DNA of 64,000 nucleotides. Source: an uncultured Anaerococcus sp. GTDB taxonomy: Bacteria; Bacillota; Clostridia; Tissierellales; Peptoniphilaceae. The position numbers and the translations under genes are program-made. The notes under the pieces are model-generated. The model was not told the origin of the DNA and searched no databases. It saw nothing but the letters and a program-made list of their open reading frames with translations. Below, one piece after another: positions 25,447 through 34,201 of the stretch. The DNA lies in assembly GCA_900551095.1 (NCBI GenBank), contig URUJ01000007.1, forward strand, positions 5,626 through 69,625, read 5' to 3'. Each line of letters opens with the position of its first letter. The first letter of the stretch is position 1.

Positions 25447-26577
25447 ATGTTATTAGATGTGAAGAAATTAGAAGAAAGAGATTTTAAAAATACCTACACA
25501 GAAATTTTTGCCCAAGCGGATACTTGGAAGGAAGTTTACAATCTTTATGAAGAGAGAAAGGCTGATATAGAGAAGTTTTTGGCAAATTTTGATGAAAATA
25601 GCAAGGTTATTTTTACAGGTGCTGGCACTAGCGAATATGTGGGAAATGTTGCCCAAGACTATTTAAAAACCCATGGAGCCTATGATTTTGAGTCCGTTGC
25701 AACTACAGATTTGGTTTCAGCTCCATATTTACACTTCAAAAAAGATCAAAAGACACTTTTGGTTTCCTTTGCTAGGAGTGGAAATTCTCCGGAATCTATA
25801 GCTGCAGTTGAGCTTGGCAAACAATTTGTGGATGATTTTTATAATTTGCCAATCACTTGTGCCAAGGATGGTAAGCTTGCAGTTGGTCTAAAAGATGACG
25901 AAAATTCTTATGTATTTTTAAATCCAGAAATAACAAATGATAAGGGTTTCGCCATGACAAATTCTTTTTCATCTATGCTTTTAGCAACCCTTTTGATTTT
26001 TGATACTAGCCTTGATAACAAAAAAGAAATTGTTAATAAGATGTCTGCTATAGCCAAAGAAACATACGATAGGGCAGAAGAAATTGAAAAAATGGTAAAC
26101 TTTGATTTTGATAGAGTGGCCTATCTAGGATCAGGCCCACTTGGCAAATTAACCAAGGAAGCAAGGCTTAAAATCCTAGAGCTTACAGCAGGTGAAGTTA
26201 CTACAATTTTTGATACATCAATGGGCTTTAGACACGGTCCAAAATCATACATCAACGATAATACCTTGGTAGTTTCATTTGTATCTAATAACGACTACAC
26301 TAGAAAATATGACCTTGATGTATTAGATGAGATAGAAGCTGATGGGATAGCCAAAAAAATCATCGCTGTCACCAATGAAAACCTGGATAGAGATTATGAA
26401 TTTGTCCTAAAATCAGAAGGTTTAGACGATGCCTATCTTTCTGTAGCCTATATAGTAATTGCCCAAATAATAGCCCTAATTACAAGTTTAAGAGTGGGCA
26501 ATACTCCAGATAATCCATCTAAAAGTCACACTGTAAATAGGGTTGTAAAAGGTGTTACAATCCACGAGTATAAATAA
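25447..26577 (+). CDS. agaS: SIS-domain sugar isomerase/deaminase, AgaS-like
   Basis: The 376-residue protein has two SIS domains: the first with VIFTGAGTSEYVGNVAQDYL and LLVSFARSGNSPESIAAVELG (phosphosugar-binding SGNSPE), the second with VAYLGSGPLGKLTKEARLKILELTAGEV and FDTSMGFRHGPKSYI. The wording and length fit AgaS, a galactosamine-6-phosphate deaminase/isomerase, rather than GlmS (no glutaminase domain). It likely converts an amino-sugar phosphate from PTS uptake to tagatose 6-phosphate. It is controlled by two promoter-operator units and overlaps the repressor gene by one base. Confidence 0.88.
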   Translation: MLLDVKKLEERDFKNTYTEIFAQADTWKEVYNLYEERKADIEKFLANFDENSKVIFTGAGTSEYVGNVAQDYLKTHGAYDFESVATTDLVSAPYLHFKKDQKTLLVSFARSGNSPESIAAVELGKQFVDDFYNLPITCAKDGKLAVGLKDDENSYVFLNPEITNDKGFAMTNSFSSMLLATLLIFDTSLDNKKEIVNKMSAIAKETYDRAEEIEKMVNFDFDRVAYLGSGPLGKLTKEARLKILELTAGEVTTIFDTSMGFRHGPKSYINDNTLVVSFVSNNDYTRKYDLDVLDEIEADGIAKKIIAVTNENLDRDYEFVLKSEGLDDAYLSVAYIVIAQIIALITSLRVGNTPDNPSKSHTVNRVVKGVTIHEYK

Positions 26578-27278
26578 TGACAAGCCTATACGAAGACCTT
26601 ATAGATAAGCTTTTAGAAGAGATAGCCACCATGGAAAAGGGGGCGAAACTACCTTCTGAAAGGCAACTTTGCAAGGACTATGAGGTATCTAGGACAACTG
26701 TAAGAAATGCCTTGGGTTCCCTTGTAAACTCAGGCGTTTTATATCAAATTCAAGGCAAGGGGACTTTTGTTAGAGAAAGAAATAAGGAAAACTTGTCAAA
26801 TTATTATTCTTTTACAGAACAAACTAAAAGAAATGGCAAAACACCAAAATCTATCGTCACAAGTTTTAAGGTAAGAGAGCCAAATGATAAGGAAAGACAA
26901 ATCTTTAACGATGAGCATATCGGAAAAGTAATAGTATTTGATAGGCTAAGGCTTGCTGACGATACGGCTATGATGTACGAAAAAACAGTCATTCCCTATG
27001 AGAAATTCAGTACAATTAACAAAAATTTGCTAGAAAGAGTCGCCCTTTACGATATATTTAGAGATAACTTTAATACAAAGATTGCAAATGTTAGAGAAAG
27101 ATTTCAAGTGTCATCTATGATAAAAAAGGTTGCGAGTTTATTAGATTTAAAAAACAACTCGCCAGTCTTGAAAATCACCAGATTTTCTTACGACATAGAA
27201 AACAATCTAATAGAATACACCACTTCCTTCGCTAGAGGAGATATATTCTATTACGAGACTTCTTATAGTCCGAATTGA
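26577..27278 (+). CDS. GntR family repressor, HutC/UTRA type, of the amino-sugar locus
   Basis: The 233-residue protein has an N-terminal winged helix (residues ~5-72; LPSERQLCKDYEVSRTTVRNAL, here in part, then GKGTFVRE) and a UTRA ligand domain (residues ~90-230; RLRLADDTAMMYEKTVIPYE and the end RFSYDIENNLIEYTTSFARGD). UTRA domains bind phosphosugars. Start and isomerase stop overlap (TAATGA), so they are one operon. The TGGTAATTACCA palindromes upstream match sites of NagR/AgaR-type repressors, so it probably represses agaS and the EIIA gene until a sugar phosphate is present. Confidence 0.9.
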   Translation: MTSLYEDLIDKLLEEIATMEKGAKLPSERQLCKDYEVSRTTVRNALGSLVNSGVLYQIQGKGTFVRERNKENLSNYYSFTEQTKRNGKTPKSIVTSFKVREPNDKERQIFNDEHIGKVIVFDRLRLADDTAMMYEKTVIPYEKFSTINKNLLERVALYDIFRDNFNTKIANVRERFQVSSMIKKVASLLDLKNNSPVLKITRFSYDIENNLIEYTTSFARGDIFYYETSYSPN

Positions 27279-27289
27279 TTTAATTATAT

Positions 27290-27323
27290 AAGAAAAAACT
27301 CGCTTAGTAGGCGGGTTTTTTCT
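27290..27323 (+). terminator. Terminator of the agaS operon
   Basis: AAGAAAAAACTCGC and GGCGGGTTTTTTCTT pair around TTAGTA, with the T run inside the 3' arm. Confidence 0.85.
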
Positions 27324-27475
27324 TGTAGAAAGCTATTAATACTTTTTGTCGTAGGGTGAGGAGATGATATAACAAATTAAAAATTACATAACAGATGATC
27401 TAATTTTTAAAATAAAATTTATATATGTTATAATGGTTATAGTGATAAATACTTTAGAATTTAAAACCACTTTTA

Positions 27476-27503
27476 AAAATTTTGATTTTGATTTCAAAAT
27501 TTT
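27476..27503 (+). repeat. 10-bp inverted repeat upstream of the exporter operon
   Basis: AAAATTTTGA and TCAAAATTTT are exact complements around TTTTGATT. The repeat ends 21 bases before the start of the exporter gene, so it could form a hairpin just before the RBS or be an operator. Confidence 0.55.
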
Positions 27504-27524
27504 GCATTAATAAAGGGGACTTTG

Positions 27525-29501
27525 ATGAAGAGAATAAAAATAATACTTTCATTAGTTTTAATATTTATAGGAATAATACTTGTTGGAGAATACGGTATAA
27601 CATATCTTGATAATTTTGCGAGTGACTTGCCCAATACTACAATTATTTATCAGCCTGGAATGGATCATGAGAAGATGAAAGAGGAAGTAGAGGAAGCAGC
27701 TCGTAAATTTGATGTAGAATTCTTTGTGGTTAAACAAGATGTCATAAGTACAAACGAGAATAACTTAATTCTTTATAGCTCTAGCCCAAAGGTAGAAAAA
27801 TATTTATCAGAAGAGAAGGATATTTACGAAAGGGAATATACTAGCTTATTTTTTGGAAAAGTGGATCTTTCCTATGATGATTATAAAAATATTTCTTCCT
27901 CGGACCTAGAAGTCAACAATAATTATTATCTGTTTGGAAATAAATATGATATCAAAAACTTCAAGATATCTCTAATCAATAAGTACGCAGGTAATCATCC
28001 AAGATTTCCAGAAAAATCTAGAAAATTTGATTACACTGTTTATGGACTTTGGACAATAATTTTTGCCCTGTGTCTAATATTTACAGCAATTTACGTAAAA
28101 ACTCGTAAAGAAGATGCCTTTATAAAAATAATTTATGGAGAAAATAGGCTTTATTTAATATTTAAAGAAATAATAATAGACCTTATTTCTATTGTAGGCA
28201 TTGGAATCCTATTTCTACAGCTTTTAAAAGCTTATACCTATACAGATTTTTATAAAAATGCCTTTTATTTAATGCTTGGTATATTTGCTCTTATGAATTC
28301 TTTGACCTATTTTTCTTTTTATAGATTTGATGTAGGAAAAGTCTATAAAGATAATTCTTTTGTAACTATTTCAGCCCTATATTTATTAAAAGTCATAAGC
28401 GTAAGTCTTGTTTCTCTTGCCCTTGCTATAAATTTCCTTATGATCAAAGAGTCCTTAGACTTTATTTCTGAAGAAGATTTCTTTAAAGCACACAAAGACT
28501 ACTACTATACAAATTTAGGATATATACCTAGAGAAAATTATCCGGGAGGAAGTGAAAATGTAATAGAAGATGGTGCTAGAGTAAAAGAAATTTTCTACAA
28601 AAAATACTTCAAAGAATTTGATCCTTTAGTGCTTGTAAATTTTGATAGTATAGGCGATAAAGACATGGTCTTAACTAATAGAAATAGCTTAGATTATTTA
28701 AAATCTGAGATAATTTCAATAAAGGATAAAGAATTTAAAGAAAAATTATACTATTTTATTCCTCAATCAACCAAAGAGATAAATCAAAAGATTGAGTTAC
28801 TAGATTTAAGGGTTGAGGATCATCTTGATGAAAAAGCTGTAAAAAATAAAGAAATAATCTATTATGAAGATAAGGCTAAGATAATTAATGTTGATGATTT
28901 ATTGCCACTTAATAGTAAAATTAGTAAAAACCCTATAGTTATTTTTGATAATAGAGTGCCAGAATTCGTAGAAGAAAATATTGTAGGCAATGCTTTTAGA
29001 ACTACTTACGATAGGGATATCATGTACAAAATAAAAGAAGATAAATTTAATGACTTTATTAAAGAGTATAAACTTGAGTCAGAAATTCATGGAAAGACCA
29101 ATGTTTATGAAAACTATTTAGATGGTAAATTAAAGATGAAAAGACTTTTAAAAATGGAAGTCGTTATATCTTTGATATTAATAAGCTTAGAAATTATTAT
29201 CCTACTTACCCTAACAAAGCTTGAATTTAGGATAAATGCTTACAAAATTTCTCTTATGAAGATACTTGGATATAATTTCTGGGAAAGATATAAGAAATTA
29301 ATTATATTTTCTATTGTAGGAAGTATCTTAGCTATGGTTATCTTTATCTTAATAAATCTAAAGTACAAATTAATTCCATTTGCTTATGGAATAGCAATAA
29401 TAGGTCTTGTTTTTGTTATCGAACAGCTTATTATCCATAGAGAAATAAAAAAAATAGAAAACCATAATATACAACTGGTACTAAAAGGAGAATTTCGATG
29501 A
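27525..29501 (+). CDS. Bacteriocin-associated integral membrane protein (DUF1430, lactococcin-972 exporter permease type)
   Basis: The 658-residue protein starts with one membrane span (IILSLVLIFIGIILVG), has an external domain of ~140 residues, four to five spans around residues 170-300, a second long external domain (about 310-540), and three spans at the end. This seven-span layout and size match the family described as bacteriocin-associated membrane or immunity proteins, which act with an ABC ATPase to export lactococcin-972-like peptides. A TTG at 27522 is in frame, but the ATG at 27525 with AAAGGGGA fits better. The next gene, an ATPase, overlaps by 4 bases. No bacteriocin precursor is seen nearby. 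Confidence 0.8.
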   Translation: MKRIKIILSLVLIFIGIILVGEYGITYLDNFASDLPNTTIIYQPGMDHEKMKEEVEEAARKFDVEFFVVKQDVISTNENNLILYSSSPKVEKYLSEEKDIYEREYTSLFFGKVDLSYDDYKNISSSDLEVNNNYYLFGNKYDIKNFKISLINKYAGNHPRFPEKSRKFDYTVYGLWTIIFALCLIFTAIYVKTRKEDAFIKIIYGENRLYLIFKEIIIDLISIVGIGILFLQLLKAYTYTDFYKNAFYLMLGIFALMNSLTYFSFYRFDVGKVYKDNSFVTISALYLLKVISVSLVSLALAINFLMIKESLDFISEEDFFKAHKDYYYTNLGYIPRENYPGGSENVIEDGARVKEIFYKKYFKEFDPLVLVNFDSIGDKDMVLTNRNSLDYLKSEIISIKDKEFKEKLYYFIPQSTKEINQKIELLDLRVEDHLDEKAVKNKEIIYYEDKAKIINVDDLLPLNSKISKNPIVIFDNRVPEFVEENIVGNAFRTTYDRDIMYKIKEDKFNDFIKEYKLESEIHGKTNVYENYLDGKLKMKRLLKMEVVISLILISLEIIILLTLTKLEFRINAYKISLMKILGYNFWERYKKLIIFSIVGSILAMVIFILINLKYKLIPFAYGIAIIGLVFVIEQLIIHREIKKIENHNIQLVLKGEFR

Positions 29502-30106
29502 TTGAAATAAAAAATATGAATAAATCCTTTGGAGACAAGGTAATTTTTAAAGATTTTAACCTAGAAATTAAAGATCAAGAATTTGTAGTCCTATCGGGTA
29601 AGAGCGGTAGTGGCAAAACAACACTTTTAAATATTATAGGAGGAATTGAAAAAGTAGATTCTGGAGAAGTTCTTGTTGATAATCAAGACATAACTAAGGA
29701 TAAGAATTTACTTGATTATTTTAGATATACCGTGGGATTTCTTTTTCAAAACTTTGCCCTAATTGAAAGAGAGACAGTTTATGAAAATCTAAAGCTTGTC
29801 AAAAAAAGATGCAGAACAGATATAAGTATAGAAGAAGCTCTGGAAAAAGTAGGACTTTCTGACAAGAAGAATCAAAAAGTCTACACACTTTCTGGAGGAG
29901 AACAGCAAAGAGTTGCCCTAGCAAGACTTTTAATAAAAAAGTGCAAGTTAATATTAGCAGATGAACCGACAGGATCACTTGATAGGGAAAATGCAAATAT
30001 GGTTATTTCTATTTTAAAAGAATATCAAAAAATGGGAAAGACAATTTGTTTGGTAACTCATGATGATTATATAAAGACTTTAGGAGATAGGGTGGTTAAT
30101 TTATGA
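29498..30106 (+). CDS. ABC transporter ATP-binding protein of the lactococcin-972 exporter type
   Basis: The 202-residue ATPase has Walker A SGKSGSGKTT, signature LSGGEQQRVALARLL and Walker B LILADEPTGSLD. It is short, with no C-terminal extension, as in LolD/MacB-like and lactococcin-972 exporter ATPases. It overlaps the permease gene by 4 bases and the following gene by 4 bases (ATGA), so all three are translated together. Confidence 0.88.
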   Translation: MIEIKNMNKSFGDKVIFKDFNLEIKDQEFVVLSGKSGSGKTTLLNIIGGIEKVDSGEVLVDNQDITKDKNLLDYFRYTVGFLFQNFALIERETVYENLKLVKKRCRTDISIEEALEKVGLSDKKNQKVYTLSGGEQQRVALARLLIKKCKLILADEPTGSLDRENANMVISILKEYQKMGKTICLVTHDDYIKTLGDRVVNL

Positions 30107-30549
30107 AAAAGAATTTGAAAAAAATAATAATAGGGATAGTAGGACTAGCCTTGGCTTATTCTTTGCTATGGTTTGCAAATTCAAGATATGTTTACACACC
30201 CTTTACAAAAGAAGTTCCAAAACATGAATCAGGCTTATATGTTCTTCATGATGAAAAGACAAATTATACTTTCAATGTTAAGTCACCTGGATTCCCATCT
30301 TTCACAGGTAATTTAGGAGTTTCAAATAATGAAGGGTCTGGACTTATAATATGGCCGGGATTTTTTGGAAAAAATTATGAGTATGGTGCAAGGATAAAAG
30401 ACGGAGATACAACGTATCAAATAAAATTAGATAAGGATATGAACCTTATAGAGACGGATGAAAATTTAAAAGAAGTTTATAATAGAAATAAAGAATTAAT
30501 AGACAAGATGTTTGAATCTGCAGAAAAAGTTTGGAAAGTGGATTTCTAA
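30103..30549 (+). CDS. Membrane-anchored hypothetical protein of the exporter operon
   Basis: The 148-residue protein has an N-terminal membrane anchor or signal (KIIIGIVGLALAYSLLWFA) and then a small extracytoplasmic domain with alternating strands (YVLHDEKTNYTFNVKSPGFP, GLIIWPGFFGKNYEYGARI). I do not recognise a family. Coupled to the ATPase gene by a 4-base overlap, it may be an accessory or immunity factor of the exporter. Confidence 0.7.
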   Translation: MKKNLKKIIIGIVGLALAYSLLWFANSRYVYTPFTKEVPKHESGLYVLHDEKTNYTFNVKSPGFPSFTGNLGVSNNEGSGLIIWPGFFGKNYEYGARIKDGDTTYQIKLDKDMNLIETDENLKEVYNRNKELIDKMFESAEKVWKVDF

Positions 30550-30590
30550 AAAATAGCATAAAGTTTAAAATAAAGACATTATCTGATGTT

Positions 30591-30630
30591 AAAGGTTATG
30601 ATAATTTTAAATCATAGCCTTTTATATTTC
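30591..30630 (+). terminator. First of two similar hairpin terminators
   Basis: AAAGGTTATGA and TCATAGCCTTT pair with one wobble, followed by TATATTT. It closes the exporter operon. Confidence 0.65.
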
Positions 30631-30688
30631 ACTTAAATAGTATCTTTATATTAGTCATATTTATCAAGGATATACTTTTCGATAATCT

Positions 30689-30730
30689 AAAAGGCCATAA
30701 CCTATATGTTAAGTTATAGCCTTTTATTTT
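30689..30730. terminator. Second similar hairpin terminator
   Basis: AAAAGGCCATAAC and GTTATAGCCTTTT pair with one mismatch, followed by ATTTTAT. It resembles the hairpin 100 bases upstream and may also serve the converging fbp gene. Confidence 0.6.
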
Positions 30731-30817
30731 ATACAAAAATTTTAGTTTTGTTTTTCTGCATTTCTTTTACTTCTTAAACTAAAACGATTTATGGTCATAT
30801 TTTAATTAAAACATTTT

Positions 30818-32725
30818 TTACCAGCGGTCACCATCGTCATAGAGTTCTAGTAGTTCTTCTAGGATTGCTATCTTTTTGGCTTTGACCTTGCCTTCGTCAG
30901 TGTCTTTTCTTAACATTCTTGGGTTCATTATTTCTACTTCCTTGATGTTTGGGGTGTAGGATGAGACTTTGTCGGTGATTGATTCGTAGGTTTTGTGTTC
31001 GGCAAGGGCGACGTGGTGGGAATTAAACATTAAGGTATATCCTGCGATACCAGTTTTTGCTTGGTAAGGTTTTGATATGCCACCGTCTATTACGTAGAGT
31101 TTGCCGTTTGCCTTGATTGGACTTTCGCCGGTTTTTGTAATTACTGGTACGTGGCCATTTATTATCCTGCGTCTTTTTCCCTCTACTTTAAATTCATCTA
31201 GGATTTTGTCTACGATTTCTTCTTTTTCGCATAGATCGTAGTATGGATTTGGATGCTCTTTTCTTAATTTTTTATCATCTATAAAAATATTTTCGAAATA
31301 TGAATATTGGCTTTTGCCAAATATTGGCGAGAATCTACCGCTTATCAAATACCACATCATATCTTTGGCCTTTTGGTCGTTGGTATAATAAGCATTTCTC
31401 GCTAATTTTTCAAAATAATCCATCAAGGATTTTCCTTTGTAGACTACTCCATCAAGCTCAACTTCTTGGAAGTCGCCTTCTTTTGTTAGAGGAATACAGC
31501 CGTGGAATAATAAAGAACCATTTTCTACCTTGTACATGGCGCCGTTTTTATAGAGAAAATCCATATGCTTGTTGAGTTTGTTGTTTTTGATAAAGTCCTG
31601 TTTTAGGATGTGGATGACGTTTTTTTCTTCCTTGGTAAGTTTTGATGGGTCTTTTGGATCTATAGTTGGGAAATTGGTATCTTTTAGTTTTGCTCCCTTA
31701 TAGGTCATAGTCTCAAAATCGATGTATTTAAGGGCGTTTCTTTCTTCCATTTTCATGTCTGGATTTCTCTCGATTAGGGCGTAGTCTAGTTTAAACCTTA
31801 TTATAGAAATGGCCTTGTACATTCTAGATGCTGCTTCGATTGTGATGTTGTCGTAGATATTGTCATCGTAAATTCTTGGGGCAAAATGGGTGCATGGGTC
31901 ATCGCCGTAGGTTGCCATAGCAAATTCAAATAGTTTCCTTAAGTTTATGCCGTAGCCGTCTTCGAGCATGTCAAAATTGTTGTATTTGATAGCATCTGCC
32001 ACACAGGCTGCAATTAGTGCGGTATTTCCAGAACAAGCTCCCATCCAAGCTATGTCGTGGTTACCCCATTGGAAGTCAACATTTGGGAACTTCAAGAGTT
32101 CGTCCATAATTATGTGAGGTGACGGACCTCTGTCGTAGATATCGCCAACGATGTGGAGTTTATCTACAGCTATTCTTTGGATAAGGGTACAGATGACTTT
32201 GATAAAGTCAAAGGCAACTTCGTATTTTACAATGTTTGTAACGAGAGATTCGTAATAGGCACGCTTGTTGTATTCGGAATCGTTGGTGTAGAGAAGTTCG
32301 TCGAGGATTAGGCTGTATTTTTGAGGGAATTTTCTTTTTACGTAGTCTTTTGGATATTTGGTTGCGACAAATTTTAAGAGATTAATTAGCCTGTGGATGG
32401 TTATGGTTAGGTAATCGTTTGTAATCTTGCCAGATGTTTTGAGATTTTTGTAGACTAAATCTGGGTCGTAGATAAGTTGGGCAAGGTCGTCTTGGTTCTT
32501 TTTTTCTAAAGTGTCGCCAAAAAGTTTTTGGATTTTATCTCTAATATTTCCTGAGGCAGACCTTAGTAAATGCAAAAAGGCATCGCTTTCCCCATGAATA
32601 TCAGAAAAGAAATATTCAGTTCCCTTAGGAAGCTGTTGTTGGGCGTTTAATAAAATAAGGTCGTCTTTGATAGAGTTTTTGTCTGGGTATAGACTTTTGA
32701 TGAGGTTTTGATAAGTTTTTTCCAT
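30818..32725 (-). CDS. fbp: Fructose-1,6-bisphosphatase class III
   Basis: The 635-residue protein matches the Firmicutes class III enzyme: PKGTEYFFSDIHGESDAF near the N-terminus with the metallophosphatase DIHG motif, HIVGDIYDRGPSPH (GDxxDRG), FQWGNHDIAWMG (GNHD) and INGHVPV (GH). These form the two-metal site of calcineurin-like phosphatases. It removes the 1-phosphate from fructose 1,6-bisphosphate in gluconeogenesis. The ATG at 32725 has GGAG seven bases upstream; a longer frame from 32743 has no RBS. It follows a membrane-protein gene on the same strand, with a strong hairpin between them. Confidence 0.93.
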   Translation of the reverse strand: MEKTYQNLIKSLYPDKNSIKDDLILLNAQQQLPKGTEYFFSDIHGESDAFLHLLRSASGNIRDKIQKLFGDTLEKKNQDDLAQLIYDPDLVYKNLKTSGKITNDYLTITIHRLINLLKFVATKYPKDYVKRKFPQKYSLILDELLYTNDSEYNKRAYYESLVTNIVKYEVAFDFIKVICTLIQRIAVDKLHIVGDIYDRGPSPHIIMDELLKFPNVDFQWGNHDIAWMGACSGNTALIAACVADAIKYNNFDMLEDGYGINLRKLFEFAMATYGDDPCTHFAPRIYDDNIYDNITIEAASRMYKAISIIRFKLDYALIERNPDMKMEERNALKYIDFETMTYKGAKLKDTNFPTIDPKDPSKLTKEEKNVIHILKQDFIKNNKLNKHMDFLYKNGAMYKVENGSLLFHGCIPLTKEGDFQEVELDGVVYKGKSLMDYFEKLARNAYYTNDQKAKDMMWYLISGRFSPIFGKSQYSYFENIFIDDKKLRKEHPNPYYDLCEKEEIVDKILDEFKVEGKRRRIINGHVPVITKTGESPIKANGKLYVIDGGISKPYQAKTGIAGYTLMFNSHHVALAEHKTYESITDKVSSYTPNIKEVEIMNPRMLRKDTDEGKVKAKKIAILEELLELYDDGDRW

Positions 32726-32750
32726 GTTTTTCTCCTTTATCATTTTTTAA

Positions 32751-32796
32751 AGGGGCTGGCTCTTAAGGGATTTTTCCTTAAGAGCACACAGCCCCT
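32751..32796 (-). repeat. Long two-part hairpin between a membrane-protein gene and fbp
   Basis: AGGGGCTG/CAGCCCCT (outer) and CTCTTAAGG/CCTTAAGAG (inner) form an extended stem that covers the stop codon of the upstream gene. On the minus strand it is followed only by TTTAAAAAATG, so it is a weak terminator at best; it may limit read-through or protect the mRNA end. Confidence 0.65.
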
Positions 32797-33769
32797 AGTC
32801 TTCGTTTTTAACAAAGTTTGATTTTTGGTAAATTTTTTCTTCTTCATGTTTTTTGAAATCATCAGCAAGGTCTGGGTCATAGGTGTCATCTGTACTTCCC
32901 AAATCTTTTACGACTTTGTTTACTTTTTTATTTTCTTTTTCTACATCTCCGAGAGTTTTAGGAGAATTTTCACCAAGTTTTTCTTCTGCTTCTTTTTCGG
33001 CAGTTGTCTTTTCGCCTTCAAAAACTTTCTCTTTTAGAACTTTTGCATCAGATTTTTGTAGAGTTTTATCTTCTACTTCTGGATTTTCTTCGTTATTTAT
33101 TAGTTTATTTCTTTCTTCTTTAAAATCAATTGGTTTTGAGTTTGTATTAAGGTCTGTATCTTTTTTTATAAGCCTGCTTGACCTAATAACAGTCTTGCCA
33201 TCAATTTCTGTATTGTCTTTCTCTAATATCTCGACTTCTTCGTCTTTGTTATCTTTGAAGTCAAGTTTTATAGGGTTATTATTTTTGTCACTATCGTTTG
33301 TCTCGGTTTTTACTTCTATATATTCAGTCTTTTTTTCTGGGATATTTGTATTATAAACTCCCTTAAATTTTGCGATAAGACCGATTAGAGAATTTAGAAC
33401 CAATAGTCCATTAAAACCTAAAAGGATATAGAGCAGTTTCTCTCTAAAGTAGAGGTAAAGAAAGGCATCTATAGCCAAAAATAGCAGACCAAAAAATACA
33501 TTGGCTAAATGACTCTTGCCATTTTCTCCTGCTTTAAAGATAGACCTAGTAATTACAGTGTTTATTACAAAGGCAACGATAAGTATCCCAAGTGCAATTG
33601 GTTTAAGAGCCACTGCGGATATATTATTTATGCCCAAAAGGTCAAAGGTTGCTAGAAATAAGTTGTTATCAACAAAGATTACAAATCCAATAGACAAAAG
33701 TAAAAGAATACTAATTACAGATCTGAATAATCCAGTTATTATGCTAAAAAATTTTATAAAGTCTTTCAT
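32795..33769 (-). CDS. Four-span membrane protein with long acidic/basic C-terminal tail
   Basis: The 324-residue protein has about four membrane segments in the first 140 residues (for example VISILLLLSIGFVIFV and FFGLLFLAIDAFLYLYF) and then a ~180-residue, highly charged, probably disordered tail (rich in K, E, D, N). I recognise no family. GGAGG lies six bases before the ATG and a TATAAT is found on the minus strand near 33,790. The tail would face the cytoplasm or the wall depending on topology, which I cannot fix. The gene could be read together with fbp. Confidence 0.75.
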   Translation of the reverse strand: MKDFIKFFSIITGLFRSVISILLLLSIGFVIFVDNNLFLATFDLLGINNISAVALKPIALGILIVAFVINTVITRSIFKAGENGKSHLANVFFGLLFLAIDAFLYLYFREKLLYILLGFNGLLVLNSLIGLIAKFKGVYNTNIPEKKTEYIEVKTETNDSDKNNNPIKLDFKDNKDEEVEILEKDNTEIDGKTVIRSSRLIKKDTDLNTNSKPIDFKEERNKLINNEENPEVEDKTLQKSDAKVLKEKVFEGEKTTAEKEAEEKLGENSPKTLGDVEKENKKVNKVVKDLGSTDDTYDPDLADDFKKHEEEKIYQKSNFVKNED

Positions 33770-33987
33770 AAGTCCTCCATTATATACATTATATCACAAA
33801 ATTTGAATTGTTTATATATTAAATAATTGTATAGTAGAAATAAGTAAAAGACAAGGGGAGTAGACTTATTTATAGAAGGTTTTTTTAAAAATTTTAATTA
33901 AATTTATTTTCTAATAAAAACTGTTTAATAAGTCTCATTTTTCTTCTGCTTTATTTGTTAATTTTCTTAGATAAAAGGTAAAAACTA

Positions 33988-34015
33988 TTGACAAATACTA
34001 ATAAACTTATATCAT
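33988..34015 (+). promoter_or_regulatory. Candidate upstream promoter of rpoBC
   Basis: TTGACA (33988-33993) is a perfect -35 box. TATCAT (34010-34015) lies 16 bases behind it. The -10 is moderate. Confidence 0.5.
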
Positions 34016-34082
34016 ATTTAGATAGTATGTAAAAAAGTAAGAAGAAAATCACTAAATCAAAGGAGAAATCTTGATAAATTAG

Positions 34083-34110
34083 TTGAAGGTTGATTGTTTA
34101 AGAGTATAAT
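34083..34110 (+). promoter_or_regulatory. Candidate proximal promoter of rpoBC
   Basis: TTGAAG (34083-34088), 16 bases and TATAAT (34105-34110). The transcript would start just before the leader hairpin at 34124-34147. Confidence 0.5.
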
Positions 34111-34201
34111 ATACAATTGCTAGAAATCTATTTATCGAGATTTTTTTATCTCAAAAAGGCAAATTTTATTTGTCCTATTTTGCAAACAGTAAGGAGTAAG
34201 A

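Larger units (their letters stand above)
33770..34201. other. Intergenic region and long leader of rpoBC
   Basis: No gene is seen in these 432 bases. They hold two candidate rpoB promoters and a terminator-like hairpin in the leader: AAATCT (34124-34129) pairs with AGATTT (34138-34143), followed by T. The rpoB RBS is AAGGAG. No L10/L12 genes lie upstream, so rpoBC are separated from rplJL here. Confidence 0.6.

Noticed and set aside
32825..33356. Long plus-strand frames opposite the four-span membrane-protein gene
   Set aside because: They mirror the charged low-complexity tail of the minus-strand gene and have no RBS or recognisable domain.
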